From: an uncultured Eubacteriales bacterium
GTDB lineage: Bacteria; Bacillota; Clostridia; Oscillospirales; Oscillospiraceae
Assembly: GCA_949283375.1 (NCBI GenBank)
Contig: CASDSM010000021.1
Span: forward strand, 1-45,375
DNA: 45,375 nucleotides
Direction: 5' to 3'
Positions 39,681 to 45,375 of this stretch are shown one piece after another. A program made the translations under genes and the position numbers. Position 1 is the first letter of the stretch; each line of letters begins with the position of its first letter. The notes beneath the pieces are model-generated. The model searched no databases, was not told the DNA's origin, and saw only the letters and a list, made by a program, of their open reading frames with translations.

Positions 39681-41750
39681 TCACCGCTCCGGCAGGGTGA
39701 CGGTCTGGCTCCCGGCGACGGTGAGCGCGCCACCGGCATTCAGGCGGATCGCCGTATAGTGGCTCTGCTGGTTGTAGTCCCGGCTCTCGCCGTCGTCGTC
39801 GTAGAGGAGGTACTCCGCCTCCGTGCGCACAAAGGAGAGCAGGGAGAGGTGGTCAAAGTCCTCCCGCATCACGCAGTCGGCGTCCCCGGCGGCGATGGGC
39901 ACCAGCCTGTCTGGCCGCAGGAAGAGGGGGACCTCGTCCAGGGCGACCGGGATATAGTGGTCTCCGGCGGGGAGAATCTCCTCCGTCCACTCGCCCGCCC
40001 GGCGCAGGCGGATCAGCTTCATCTCCTCCGGGAGATAGACATGGCGGCCGGTGGCGTTCTGCTGGCAGACCGGGGCGAGCATGGCGCTCTCGCCGAGGAG
40101 GATCTGGTCCTCCACCTCCCGGGCGCGCGCATCGCCCCGGTAGTCAAAGGCGAGGGGGCGGAACATCAGCCCGTCGGTGAGCGCCGCCTTCATGTACTCG
40201 CTGTAGAGGTAGGGCAGCAGCATATAGCGCAGGCTCAGCAGGTCGCGGAAGGTCTCCCAGCGGGGATAGCGGTAGAGCTCCTGCTCCCGGGTGCCGAGGG
40301 CGCAGTGGTTGCGCATGAGCGGGGTGAAGATGCCGAAGGCGATCCACCGCAGCAGCAGGTCCTCCGTCGTGTCGCAGCCAAAGCCGCCCAGGTCCGCCCC
40401 GGTGTAGAGGAAGCCCACCAGATTGAGCGAGGCCATCATCTGCAAATTCATCTGTAAGTGGGACCACCACGACTTGTTGTCCCCCTGCCAGATGCCGCCG
40501 TAGCGGTGCGCCCCGATATAGGACGCGCGGGAGAACATCAGCACCCGCTTGCCCGGGGCGAGCTCGTCAAAGGCTTCCGACGCCGCGCGGGTCATATTCA
40601 TCCCGTAGAGGTTGTGCACCCGGTCATGGCGCACCCGGAGCAGCTTGCCGTCCTGCTCCATCTGGTGGAAGAACTGGTGGTAGCTGTTCGGGCCGTCCCC
40701 GAGGTAGTTGAACAGGGCCTTGAGCTCCCAGTAGCGGTGGAGGTTGAGGTTGCGCCCCTTGAAGTCCTCCACCCGGGCGAAGGCGGCGTCCAGATTCTTC
40801 TGGGTGTAGAAGATGGCGGGCTCGTTCATGTCGTTCCAGAAGCCCTCGATCCCCTGCTCCATCAGCCGGCCATAGAGGCGGCCAAACCAGCGCCGCGCCG
40901 CCGGGTTGAGCACGTCGGGGAAGTGGACCTGCCCCGGCCAGACGGCGGCGATGAAGTTCTCCCCCCGCTCGTCGGTGCAGAAGAGGCCCTGCTCCACCCC
41001 CTGCTCATAGACGTCGTAGCCCGTCTCGATCTTCACCCCCGCGTCGATGATGGGGACCAGATGGATGCCGTCCCGCTTGAGGTCCGCCGCCAGCGCCTTG
41101 AGGTCGGGGAAGGTCTCCCGGTTCACCGTGAAGTCCTTGAAGCGCTCCATGTAGTCGATGTCGAGATAGATCGCGTCCAGCGCCATCCTGCGGGAGCGGT
41201 AGCCCTCCGCGACCGCGCGGATGTCCTCCTCCGAGCGGTAGCCCCAGCGACTCTGCCCGTAGCCGAAGGCCCACTTGGGCGGGATATAGCTCCGGCCCAC
41301 CAGACCGCGGAACTGCCGGGCGACGTCCGCCTCCGTCTCCCCCTCGATGAGGTAGACCCAGGCATCCCCGCTCTTCACGGTGACGCTCAGCAGGTCGCTG
41401 CGGGTGTAGCCGATGTCAAAATGCACCACGCCGGGGTCGTCCACAAAGAGGCCGAAGACCTCCTCTTCCGTGCTGACAAGGAAGAAGTTGTGCGCCCCGT
41501 AGAGGGAGAGCTTGTCCTCCGAGTGGTGGGGAATGTCGGTGCACTGGCTCTCATAGTGCCAGCCGCGCTTGTTCATCCCGCGCACATTCTCCCCCAGGCC
41601 GTAGACCGCCGCCCCCTCCGGGAGAGGGCAGGAGAGGGTGAGCGGGTCCTCCGTCACGGTGAAGCGCGGCATAGGCAGCGGGCTCTCCGGGCGCGGCGCC
41701 ACCACCGCCCCCGTCTCCAGCGGCGTGCCGAAGCGGTATTTGCAGATCAT
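39681..41750 (-). CDS. GH31 alpha-glucosidase
   Basis: The 689-residue protein has a beta-rich N-terminal domain (about 1-155), a (beta/alpha)8 barrel (about 156-520) and C-terminal beta domains. The nucleophile is D307 in GFWNDMNEPAIFY; the acid/base is D424 in GGIWQGDNKSWWSHL. Length and motifs resemble gut Firmicute GH31 alpha-glucosidases rather than alpha-xylosidases; WNDMNEP and IIDAGVKIETGYDVYEQG fit. No signal peptide is seen, so it is cytoplasmic. It probably cleaves alpha-glucosidic oligosaccharides. AAAGGTGG precedes the ATG. It is separated from the xylan island by more than 13 kb. A 25-base palindrome lies 25 bases before the start. Confidence 0.9.
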   Translation of the reverse strand: MICKYRFGTPLETGAVVAPRPESPLPMPRFTVTEDPLTLSCPLPEGAAVYGLGENVRGMNKRGWHYESQCTDIPHHSEDKLSLYGAHNFFLVSTEEEVFGLFVDDPGVVHFDIGYTRSDLLSVTVKSGDAWVYLIEGETEADVARQFRGLVGRSYIPPKWAFGYGQSRWGYRSEEDIRAVAEGYRSRRMALDAIYLDIDYMERFKDFTVNRETFPDLKALAADLKRDGIHLVPIIDAGVKIETGYDVYEQGVEQGLFCTDERGENFIAAVWPGQVHFPDVLNPAARRWFGRLYGRLMEQGIEGFWNDMNEPAIFYTQKNLDAAFARVEDFKGRNLNLHRYWELKALFNYLGDGPNSYHQFFHQMEQDGKLLRVRHDRVHNLYGMNMTRAASEAFDELAPGKRVLMFSRASYIGAHRYGGIWQGDNKSWWSHLQMNLQMMASLNLVGFLYTGADLGGFGCDTTEDLLLRWIAFGIFTPLMRNHCALGTREQELYRYPRWETFRDLLSLRYMLLPYLYSEYMKAALTDGLMFRPLAFDYRGDARAREVEDQILLGESAMLAPVCQQNATGRHVYLPEEMKLIRLRRAGEWTEEILPAGDHYIPVALDEVPLFLRPDRLVPIAAGDADCVMREDFDHLSLLSFVRTEAEYLLYDDDGESRDYNQQSHYTAIRLNAGGALTVAGSQTVTLPER

Positions 41751-41774
41751 GGGAAGTCCACCTTTCGTCTGTCA

Positions 41775-41799
41775 CTGTGAGGGAGGGTCTCCCTCACAG
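41775..41799. promoter_or_regulatory. 25-base palindrome upstream of GH31, operator candidate
   Basis: CTGTGAGGGAG-ggt-CTCCCTCACAG (41775-41799) has perfect 11-base arms. On the minus strand a possible extended -10 (TGGTAAGAT, about 41810-41802) lies just upstream, so the palindrome covers the presumed start of transcription. It may bind a LacI-type regulator or fold as a 5' hairpin. No regulator gene is adjacent. Confidence 0.45.
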
Positions 41800-41908
41800 A
41801 CATCTTACCATATGTGGAGGTAAAACGCCACACCTTTTCTAAAATGTGCCGAAAAAAGTCCCGGAGCGCCGGGCGGAAAAAATCCCTGCGGAAAAGCGAA
41901 ATTCCCTC

Positions 41909-41936
41909 TTGACGAACGGAGAAAATCTGCTATAAT
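41909..41936 (+). promoter_or_regulatory. Promoter of tRNA-Ser
   Basis: TTGACG (41909-41914), 16 bases, TATAAT (41931-41936) with TGC before it. A small leader hairpin TCCGGT/ACCGGA (41944-41967) separates it from the tRNA. Confidence 0.75.
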
Positions 41937-41976
41937 GGCATGGTCCGGTTCGAGAGACCAGACCGGATGTCCATCT

Positions 41977-42065
41977 GGAGAAGTCGCGTAGTTGGTCGAG
42001 CGCGCACGATTGGAAATCGTGTAACCGTCAAAAGCGGTTCGAGGGTTCGAATCCCTCCTTCTCCG
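41977..42065 (+). tRNA. tRNA-Ser (anticodon GGA)
   Basis: An acceptor stem GGAGAAG/CTTCTCC with a G discriminator, a CACGA-TTGGAAA-TCGTG anticodon arm (anticodon GGA at 42012-42014, reading UCC/UCU), a long class-II variable arm (ACCG...CGGT) and a GAGGG-TTCGAAT-CCCTC T arm are all visible. The CCA end is not encoded. The reverse strand of such tRNAs gives a well-known spurious peptide. It has its own promoter and terminator. Confidence 0.95.
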
Positions 42066-42068
42066 TAG

Positions 42069-42107
42069 AAAATCCCCGTCCTGAGGTTGTTGCAGGACGG
42101 GGATTTT
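42069..42107 (+). terminator. Terminator of tRNA-Ser
   Basis: Perfect 15-base arms AAAATCCCCGTCCTG (42069-42083) and CAGGACGGGGATTTT (42093-42107) begin four bases after the tRNA. Confidence 0.9.
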
Positions 42108-42468
42108 GCTGTATTCCGTGACATTTTGCGTCAAAACAGGATGCGCCGCAAATTTGCACCCCAATTTTCACCCCAACGGCGCTGCGGTCATAGTCCCCCG
42201 TCTTGCAGTCAGGGCAAGGCGGGGGCTTCTGCCGCATATCAGTATGACAAACGCAAAAGGCCCGGCAGTTTTCGCCGGGCCCCTCACGAAAAAAGAGAAA
42301 GAGAAGAGAAAAGAGAGGAGATAGACAGATGAGTCTCATCTGACGGTATCAGTATAACAGCCCGTCCGTCACCATGCATGAAGAAATTGCAAATCAAATG
42401 CAAATAAACTGTGAACGCAGGGGAGGGCGTTCTCATCTTAATAGTTTCTGAATCCTGCGCCTTCCCCG
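42108..42468. other. Non-coding gap between tRNA-Ser and two-component genes
   Basis: No gene with a ribosome site is seen. Two hairpins are present: 42195-42206 with 42214-42225 (12 bp, one wobble) and GGCCCGGC/GCCGGGCC (42259-42266, 42274-42281), the latter followed by TTTT only on the minus strand. On the minus strand a short open frame across 42110-42240 runs towards the tRNA, a typical site of phage or element integration. TGCAAAT repeats at 42388-42405 lie upstream of the response-regulator promoter. Confidence 0.5.
42388..42405 (+). promoter_or_regulatory. Tandem TGCAAAT repeats, response-regulator site candidate
   Basis: TGCAAAT occurs at 42388-42394 and 42399-42405, starts 11 bases apart, one helical turn. 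OmpR-type regulators bind tandem direct repeats at this spacing. The site is about 65 bases upstream of the -35 box of the two-component operon. Confidence 0.4.
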
Positions 42469-42498
42469 TTGTCCCCCCTCCTCCGGATGCGGTATAAT
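42469..42498 (+). promoter_or_regulatory. Promoter of two-component operon
   Basis: TTGTCC (42469-42474), 18 bases, TATAAT (42493-42498), about 50 bases before the response-regulator start. Confidence 0.65.
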
Positions 42499-42549
42499 AA
42501 GATGAAAGAGATTCTTGCGGCGGCTCTGTCCGCCCGGAGGTGAAGTGAA

Positions 42550-43269
42550 ATGAATCGTTATGACTATGCGTGTGCGGGCGCCATTCTGGTGGCGGACGAC
42601 GAGCCGGAGATCCGTCAGCTTCTGCGCATCCTGCTGACGAAAAAGGGGTATGATGTGCTCGAAGCGGTCAACGGCGAGGACGCGGTCCAGCAGGCCAAGC
42701 GGAACCCTGAGCTGGATCTGATCCTGATGGATATCATGATGCCCGGACTCTCCGGTCTGGAGGCGTGCCGCCAGATCCGCATCTACACCAAGGCTCCCAT
42801 CCTCTTCCTCACGGCCCGGAACACCGAGCAGGACAAGGCGATGGCCTACGAGTACGGCGGGGACGACTATCTGGCCAAGCCCTTCTCCCAGGGAGAGCTG
42901 ATGATGAAGGTGGCCTCCCTCATCCGGCGCTACCGGGTCTATGGCGGCATGCTCAACGTCTCCCCCCTGCGCGGGAACGCGGCGGACGCCCTGTCGGTGG
43001 ACGTGCGCGCGCGGCGGGTGAAGAAGCACGACCAGGAGATCAAGCTGACGGACAAGGAGATGGACCTTCTCCTCTTCCTGCTGGCCCACCGGGGGGAGAC
43101 GATGGACGTGCGCACCCTCTATGAGGCAGTCTGGAAGAACAAGTATATGCCGTCGTCGGACAACAATATCATGGTCTACATCCAGCGTCTGCGCAAGAAG
43201 CTGGAGGACGAGCCGGCCAACCCCACGCTGATTCGGACCATCTACGGAAGGGGGTATCAGATTGACTGA
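42550..43269 (+). CDS. OmpR-family response regulator
   Basis: The 239-residue protein has a receiver domain (about 10-125) with the acidic pair DDE (D16, D17), phospho-acceptor D61 in LILMDIMMPG, the Thr of FLTAR and the Lys of AKPF. A winged-helix DNA-binding domain (about 140-239) carries KLTDKEMDLLLFLLAHRGE and the recognition and wing stretch DNNIMVYIQRLRKKL...IRTIYGRGYQID. GGAGGTGAAG precedes the ATG. Its stop overlaps the kinase start by eight bases. Tandem TGCAAAT repeats upstream suggest autoregulation. Confidence 0.95.
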   Translation: MNRYDYACAGAILVADDEPEIRQLLRILLTKKGYDVLEAVNGEDAVQQAKRNPELDLILMDIMMPGLSGLEACRQIRIYTKAPILFLTARNTEQDKAMAYEYGGDDYLAKPFSQGELMMKVASLIRRYRVYGGMLNVSPLRGNAADALSVDVRARRVKKHDQEIKLTDKEMDLLLFLLAHRGETMDVRTLYEAVWKNKYMPSSDNNIMVYIQRLRKKLEDEPANPTLIRTIYGRGYQID

Positions 43270-44656
43270 CCGGCGGCGGTTCCTTCCTCTGCGGCTGAAG
43301 TTTCTGGCGGCGTTTTTCCTCTCCCTGCTGGCCGCGCTGGCGGGGGTCATGCTGGTCTATCTGGCGGGGGAGAGCTATATCCAGCTCTATTATATGGACG
43401 AGGCGCGGATGCAGGAGCGCACGCGCGGCCTTCTCTACGACTTCGTGGACTTTGTGCAGGAGCGGAGGCTGGACGTCCACAACGCCAGAGATATCACCCG
43501 CTGGGCCAAGGAGCAGGACTATGTCTATCTGCTCATCTATCAGGACGGCCGCGTCATCATCGACTCCGGCTGGTGGGACGAGCAGGAATACTACACCGAT
43601 TTTACCGAGCTGGAGGATGTGCCCGCCGCGGCCCGGAGCGCCGGGACAGAGGAGGGCGGGGTCAGCTTCGGCTATGGCATGGTCACGGCGACGGTCGCCT
43701 TCTCCGACGGGGAGTATGAGGTCGTTCTCTATGACTTCTCGGACGAGCCGCTCTATGACCGGGTCCGGCTGCTCTCCTTCGGCGCGGGGATCCTGATCTT
43801 TGTCCTCCTGCTGCTGGTCTACCACAGCAAGACGATCCGGCGCATCATCCGCCTCTCTCAGGAGGTGGAGGTGATCGCGGGCGGCAGCCTGGAGGAGCCC
43901 ATCGCCCGCCAGCCCGCGGACGAGCTGGGGGCGCTGGCGCAGCATGTGGACACCATGCGTTTTTCCATCATCAACGAGATGCGCGCCGAGCAGGAGGCGT
44001 GGAACGCCAACAGCGACCTGATCACCCGCATGAGCCACGACATCCGCACCCCCCTCACCGTCCTGCTCGGCTTCCTGGAGCTGCTGGAGGAGGGGAACTA
44101 CAGCGGGGATGAGACTTACCGCCACTATCTCGGCATCTGCAAGAAGAATGCCTTCCAGCTCAAGGAACTGGCGGACCGGCTGTTCCAGTATTTCCTTGTC
44201 TTTGGCCACCGGGAGCACGGCCTGGAGCTGGAGGTCGCGGACGCGCGCGTGCTGCTCGGACAGCTCATCGGCGAACACGCCGTCTGGCTGACTGAGCAGG
44301 GCTGGCAGGTGGAGACCGTCCCGCTGGAGAGCACCGTCTTTGTGGAGGTGGATACCGTCTACACAAAACGCCTGTGCGACAATGTCTTCTCCAACATTGA
44401 AAAGTATGCCGACCCCAACCATCCGGTGGAGATCCGCCTGTGGGTGGCGGGGGACGAGCTGCACATCACCGTCCGCAACCGGATCCGCAGCACCTCCCGT
44501 CAGGTGGAGAGCACCAATATCGGCCTGAAGACCTGCGAACGGATCTCCGAACTGATGGGAGGGCGCTTCCTCGTTCACAGGACGGAGACGGAGTTCTGCG
44601 CAGAGGTCATTCAACCTGTCTACCGCGAACCAGAGGAGGTGCCGGCGGCCTCCTGA
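43262..44656 (+). CDS. Sensor histidine kinase
   Basis: The 464-residue kinase has a membrane helix at about 14-34, an extracellular sensor (about 36-168), a second helix (about 170-187), a HAMP domain (about 190-235) and a catalytic core. Phospho-acceptor is H259 in MSHDIRTPLT; the N box is CDNVFSNIEKYA. The region where the G1/F boxes normally read D-x-G-x-G is replaced by VRNRIRSTSRQVESTNIG followed by LKTCERI, so the first glycine box is degenerate. Start is TTG 43262 within the regulator stop; GGGGG lies upstream. The sensor ligand is unknown. Its 3' end overlaps the convergent C_GCAxxG gene by 37 bases. Confidence 0.93.
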   Translation: MTDRRRFLPLRLKFLAAFFLSLLAALAGVMLVYLAGESYIQLYYMDEARMQERTRGLLYDFVDFVQERRLDVHNARDITRWAKEQDYVYLLIYQDGRVIIDSGWWDEQEYYTDFTELEDVPAAARSAGTEEGGVSFGYGMVTATVAFSDGEYEVVLYDFSDEPLYDRVRLLSFGAGILIFVLLLLVYHSKTIRRIIRLSQEVEVIAGGSLEEPIARQPADELGALAQHVDTMRFSIINEMRAEQEAWNANSDLITRMSHDIRTPLTVLLGFLELLEEGNYSGDETYRHYLGICKKNAFQLKELADRLFQYFLVFGHREHGLELEVADARVLLGQLIGEHAVWLTEQGWQVETVPLESTVFVEVDTVYTKRLCDNVFSNIEKYADPNHPVEIRLWVAGDELHITVRNRIRSTSRQVESTNIGLKTCERISELMGGRFLVHRTETEFCAEVIQPVYREPEEVPAAS

Positions 44657-45108
44657 GCGGGGCGCGGGTGGGTGTCCAGGTAATCGGAGAGAATGTCCGC
44701 CGCCAGATGCACCAGCTTGGGGCAGGGGCGCTTGCGGTAATACTCCGCCGTCCGTTCGCTCGCGGTCGGGCTGCCCTCTGCCCGACTGAGACCGAGCAGC
44801 TCCCGGCAGACGATGGACCCACCCGCGCCCTCGCGGTAGCGCGCGGCGAGGGACTGCACCTCGGCGTAGACGCGGGACTTGTCCTCCGGCGTCCCAGCGG
44901 CGTAGAGCGTGCTGAAGACGAAGACCATGCCGGAGAATGCCCCGCACACCTCGCGCAGCCGTCCCATCCCGGCGCCGAAGCCGGCGGACATCCGCAGGAC
45001 ATCCGCCTGGGAGAGTCCCATTTCCCGGGAAAAGGCGGCCGCGACACTCTGACTGCAATTGTAGCCCTGATAGAAGAGAGCTTCGGCCAGCTCTCCGTGT
45101 CTGCTCAT
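44620..45108 (-). CDS. C_GCAxxG_C_C-family (putative redox) protein
   Basis: The 162-residue protein shows the pattern of this family: C18 in GYNCSQSV, then FGAGMGRLREVCGAFSGM (motif C-GAxxG), C in GSIVCRELLG and C in RPCPKLV. The spaced cysteines suggest binding of a metal or Fe-S cluster; function is unproved. ATG 45108 is chosen; an adjacent TTG would add one residue. The C-terminal codons overlap the kinase gene on the other strand by 37 bases. Confidence 0.85.
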   Translation of the reverse strand: MSRHGELAEALFYQGYNCSQSVAAAFSREMGLSQADVLRMSAGFGAGMGRLREVCGAFSGMVFVFSTLYAAGTPEDKSRVYAEVQSLAARYREGAGGSIVCRELLGLSRAEGSPTASERTAEYYRKRPCPKLVHLAADILSDYLDTHPRPAQEAAGTSSGSR

Positions 45109-45218
45109 CAAAATCGCCCCATTTCATTGGAATTCTGCCCCTATTCTAGCGGATTTTGCCCTGTGAGGCAAGACGGAGGCGGGGCAGAATAATTTTCCGA
45201 AAAAAGTGAAAAAGGGGC

Positions 45219-45375
45219 TTGACAGTTGGCTCTCGCCCTGCTATACTAATCAAGCTGTCGCCGAGAGGCGCGGCGGAGGGTGTACCTTGTAAATTAAACA
45301 ACGTGAAGCAAACGAAGCACCAGAGTAAGGATAGCGGAGGCTTCGGAGCTGAAAAGTTCTGAAGAGGAAGCAGAA
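45219..45375 (+). promoter_or_regulatory. rRNA-type promoter and leader; 16S gene likely begins beyond window
   Basis: TTGACA (45219-45224), a 17-base spacer and TATACT (45242-45247) form a strong promoter. After it comes a leader with no ORF: ACCTTGTAAATTAAACAACG (from 45284), then AAGCAAACGAAGCACCAGAG, a pattern typical of leaders just before 16S rRNA in Clostridia. No 16S sequence itself (AGAGTTTGATC) is inside the window. Inference: the rRNA operon starts just right of 45375. Confidence 0.65.

Noticed and set aside
41930-42124. Minus-strand peptide across tRNA-Ser (GGIRTLEPLL-type)
   Set aside because: This is the well-known spurious translation of the reverse strand of a tRNA-Ser gene.

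Overview
The window suggests a high-GC, gut-type Clostridia genome of the Oscillospiraceae kind. The grounds are very short Lys-Lys lipoprotein signal peptides ending in a leucine-rich lipobox, Gram-positive AGGAGG ribosome sites, consensus sigma-A promoters with extended TGnTATAAT -10 boxes, DUF4250, the C_GCAxxG redox family, and Clostridia-style ABC transporters. Species cannot be read from the sequence. No prophage, transposase or CRISPR array was found.

Layout. 1-3.6 kb: a minus-strand M20 amidohydrolase followed by an LD-carboxypeptidase that runs off the left edge, an AEC-family carrier, and a membrane-anchored N-acetylmuramoyl-alanine amidase. 3.7-6.2 kb: a polar amino-acid ABC importer (binding protein, permease, ATPase). 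6.3-26.5 kb: a glucuronoxylan / aldouronate utilisation island. Its left arm (minus strand) is fructuronate reductase uxuB plus a zinc sorbitol/xylitol-type dehydrogenase. Its right arm is an SGNH esterase, a GH3 beta-xylosidase, an Lpl-type sugar ABC importer (two permeases and a lipoprotein), a large GH2, a cysteine-desulfurase-like enzyme and a GH67 alpha-glucuronidase. A convergent AraC regulator and, divergent from it, mannonate dehydratase uxuA complete the island. 26.5-28.5 kb: a TTG-start membrane protein, a YesL/DUF624 membrane protein and a zinc-ribbon membrane protein. 28.6-32.7 kb: a second amino-acid ABC importer with two permeases and a cytidylate-kinase-like gene. 32.8-39.4 kb: a second AEC carrier, an XRE regulator with an unknown partner, a FliB-like Cys-rich protein, a stand-alone biotin-dependent carboxyltransferase, and an AbrB regulator coupled to an acyltransferase. 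39.4-41.8 kb: DUF4250 and a GH31 alpha-glucosidase. 41.9-42.1 kb: tRNA-Ser(GGA). 42.4-45.1 kb: an OmpR/histidine-kinase pair and a C_GCAxxG_C_C protein. The right edge carries a strong promoter and a leader that look like the start of an rRNA operon.

How the genes work together (inference from families). Acetylated, 4-O-methylglucuronosylated xylo-oligosaccharides would be imported by the Lpl-type transporter, de-acetylated by the esterase, stripped of glucuronic acid by GH67 and cut to xylose by GH3. Glucuronate would then pass through fructuronate (UxuB) and mannonate (UxuA) to 2-keto-3-deoxygluconate. No endoxylanase, UxaC, KDG kinase/aldolase, xylose isomerase or importer ATPase gene is present, so the island looks like that of an oligosaccharide scavenger relying on genes elsewhere.

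Most notable non-coding features: strong hairpins downstream of all three solute-binding-protein genes, a repeat-rich 600-bp divergent control region at 9.05-9.65 kb, a terminator-like hairpin inside a 29-codon upstream ORF in front of the second amino-acid importer, and palindromes next to several start sites.
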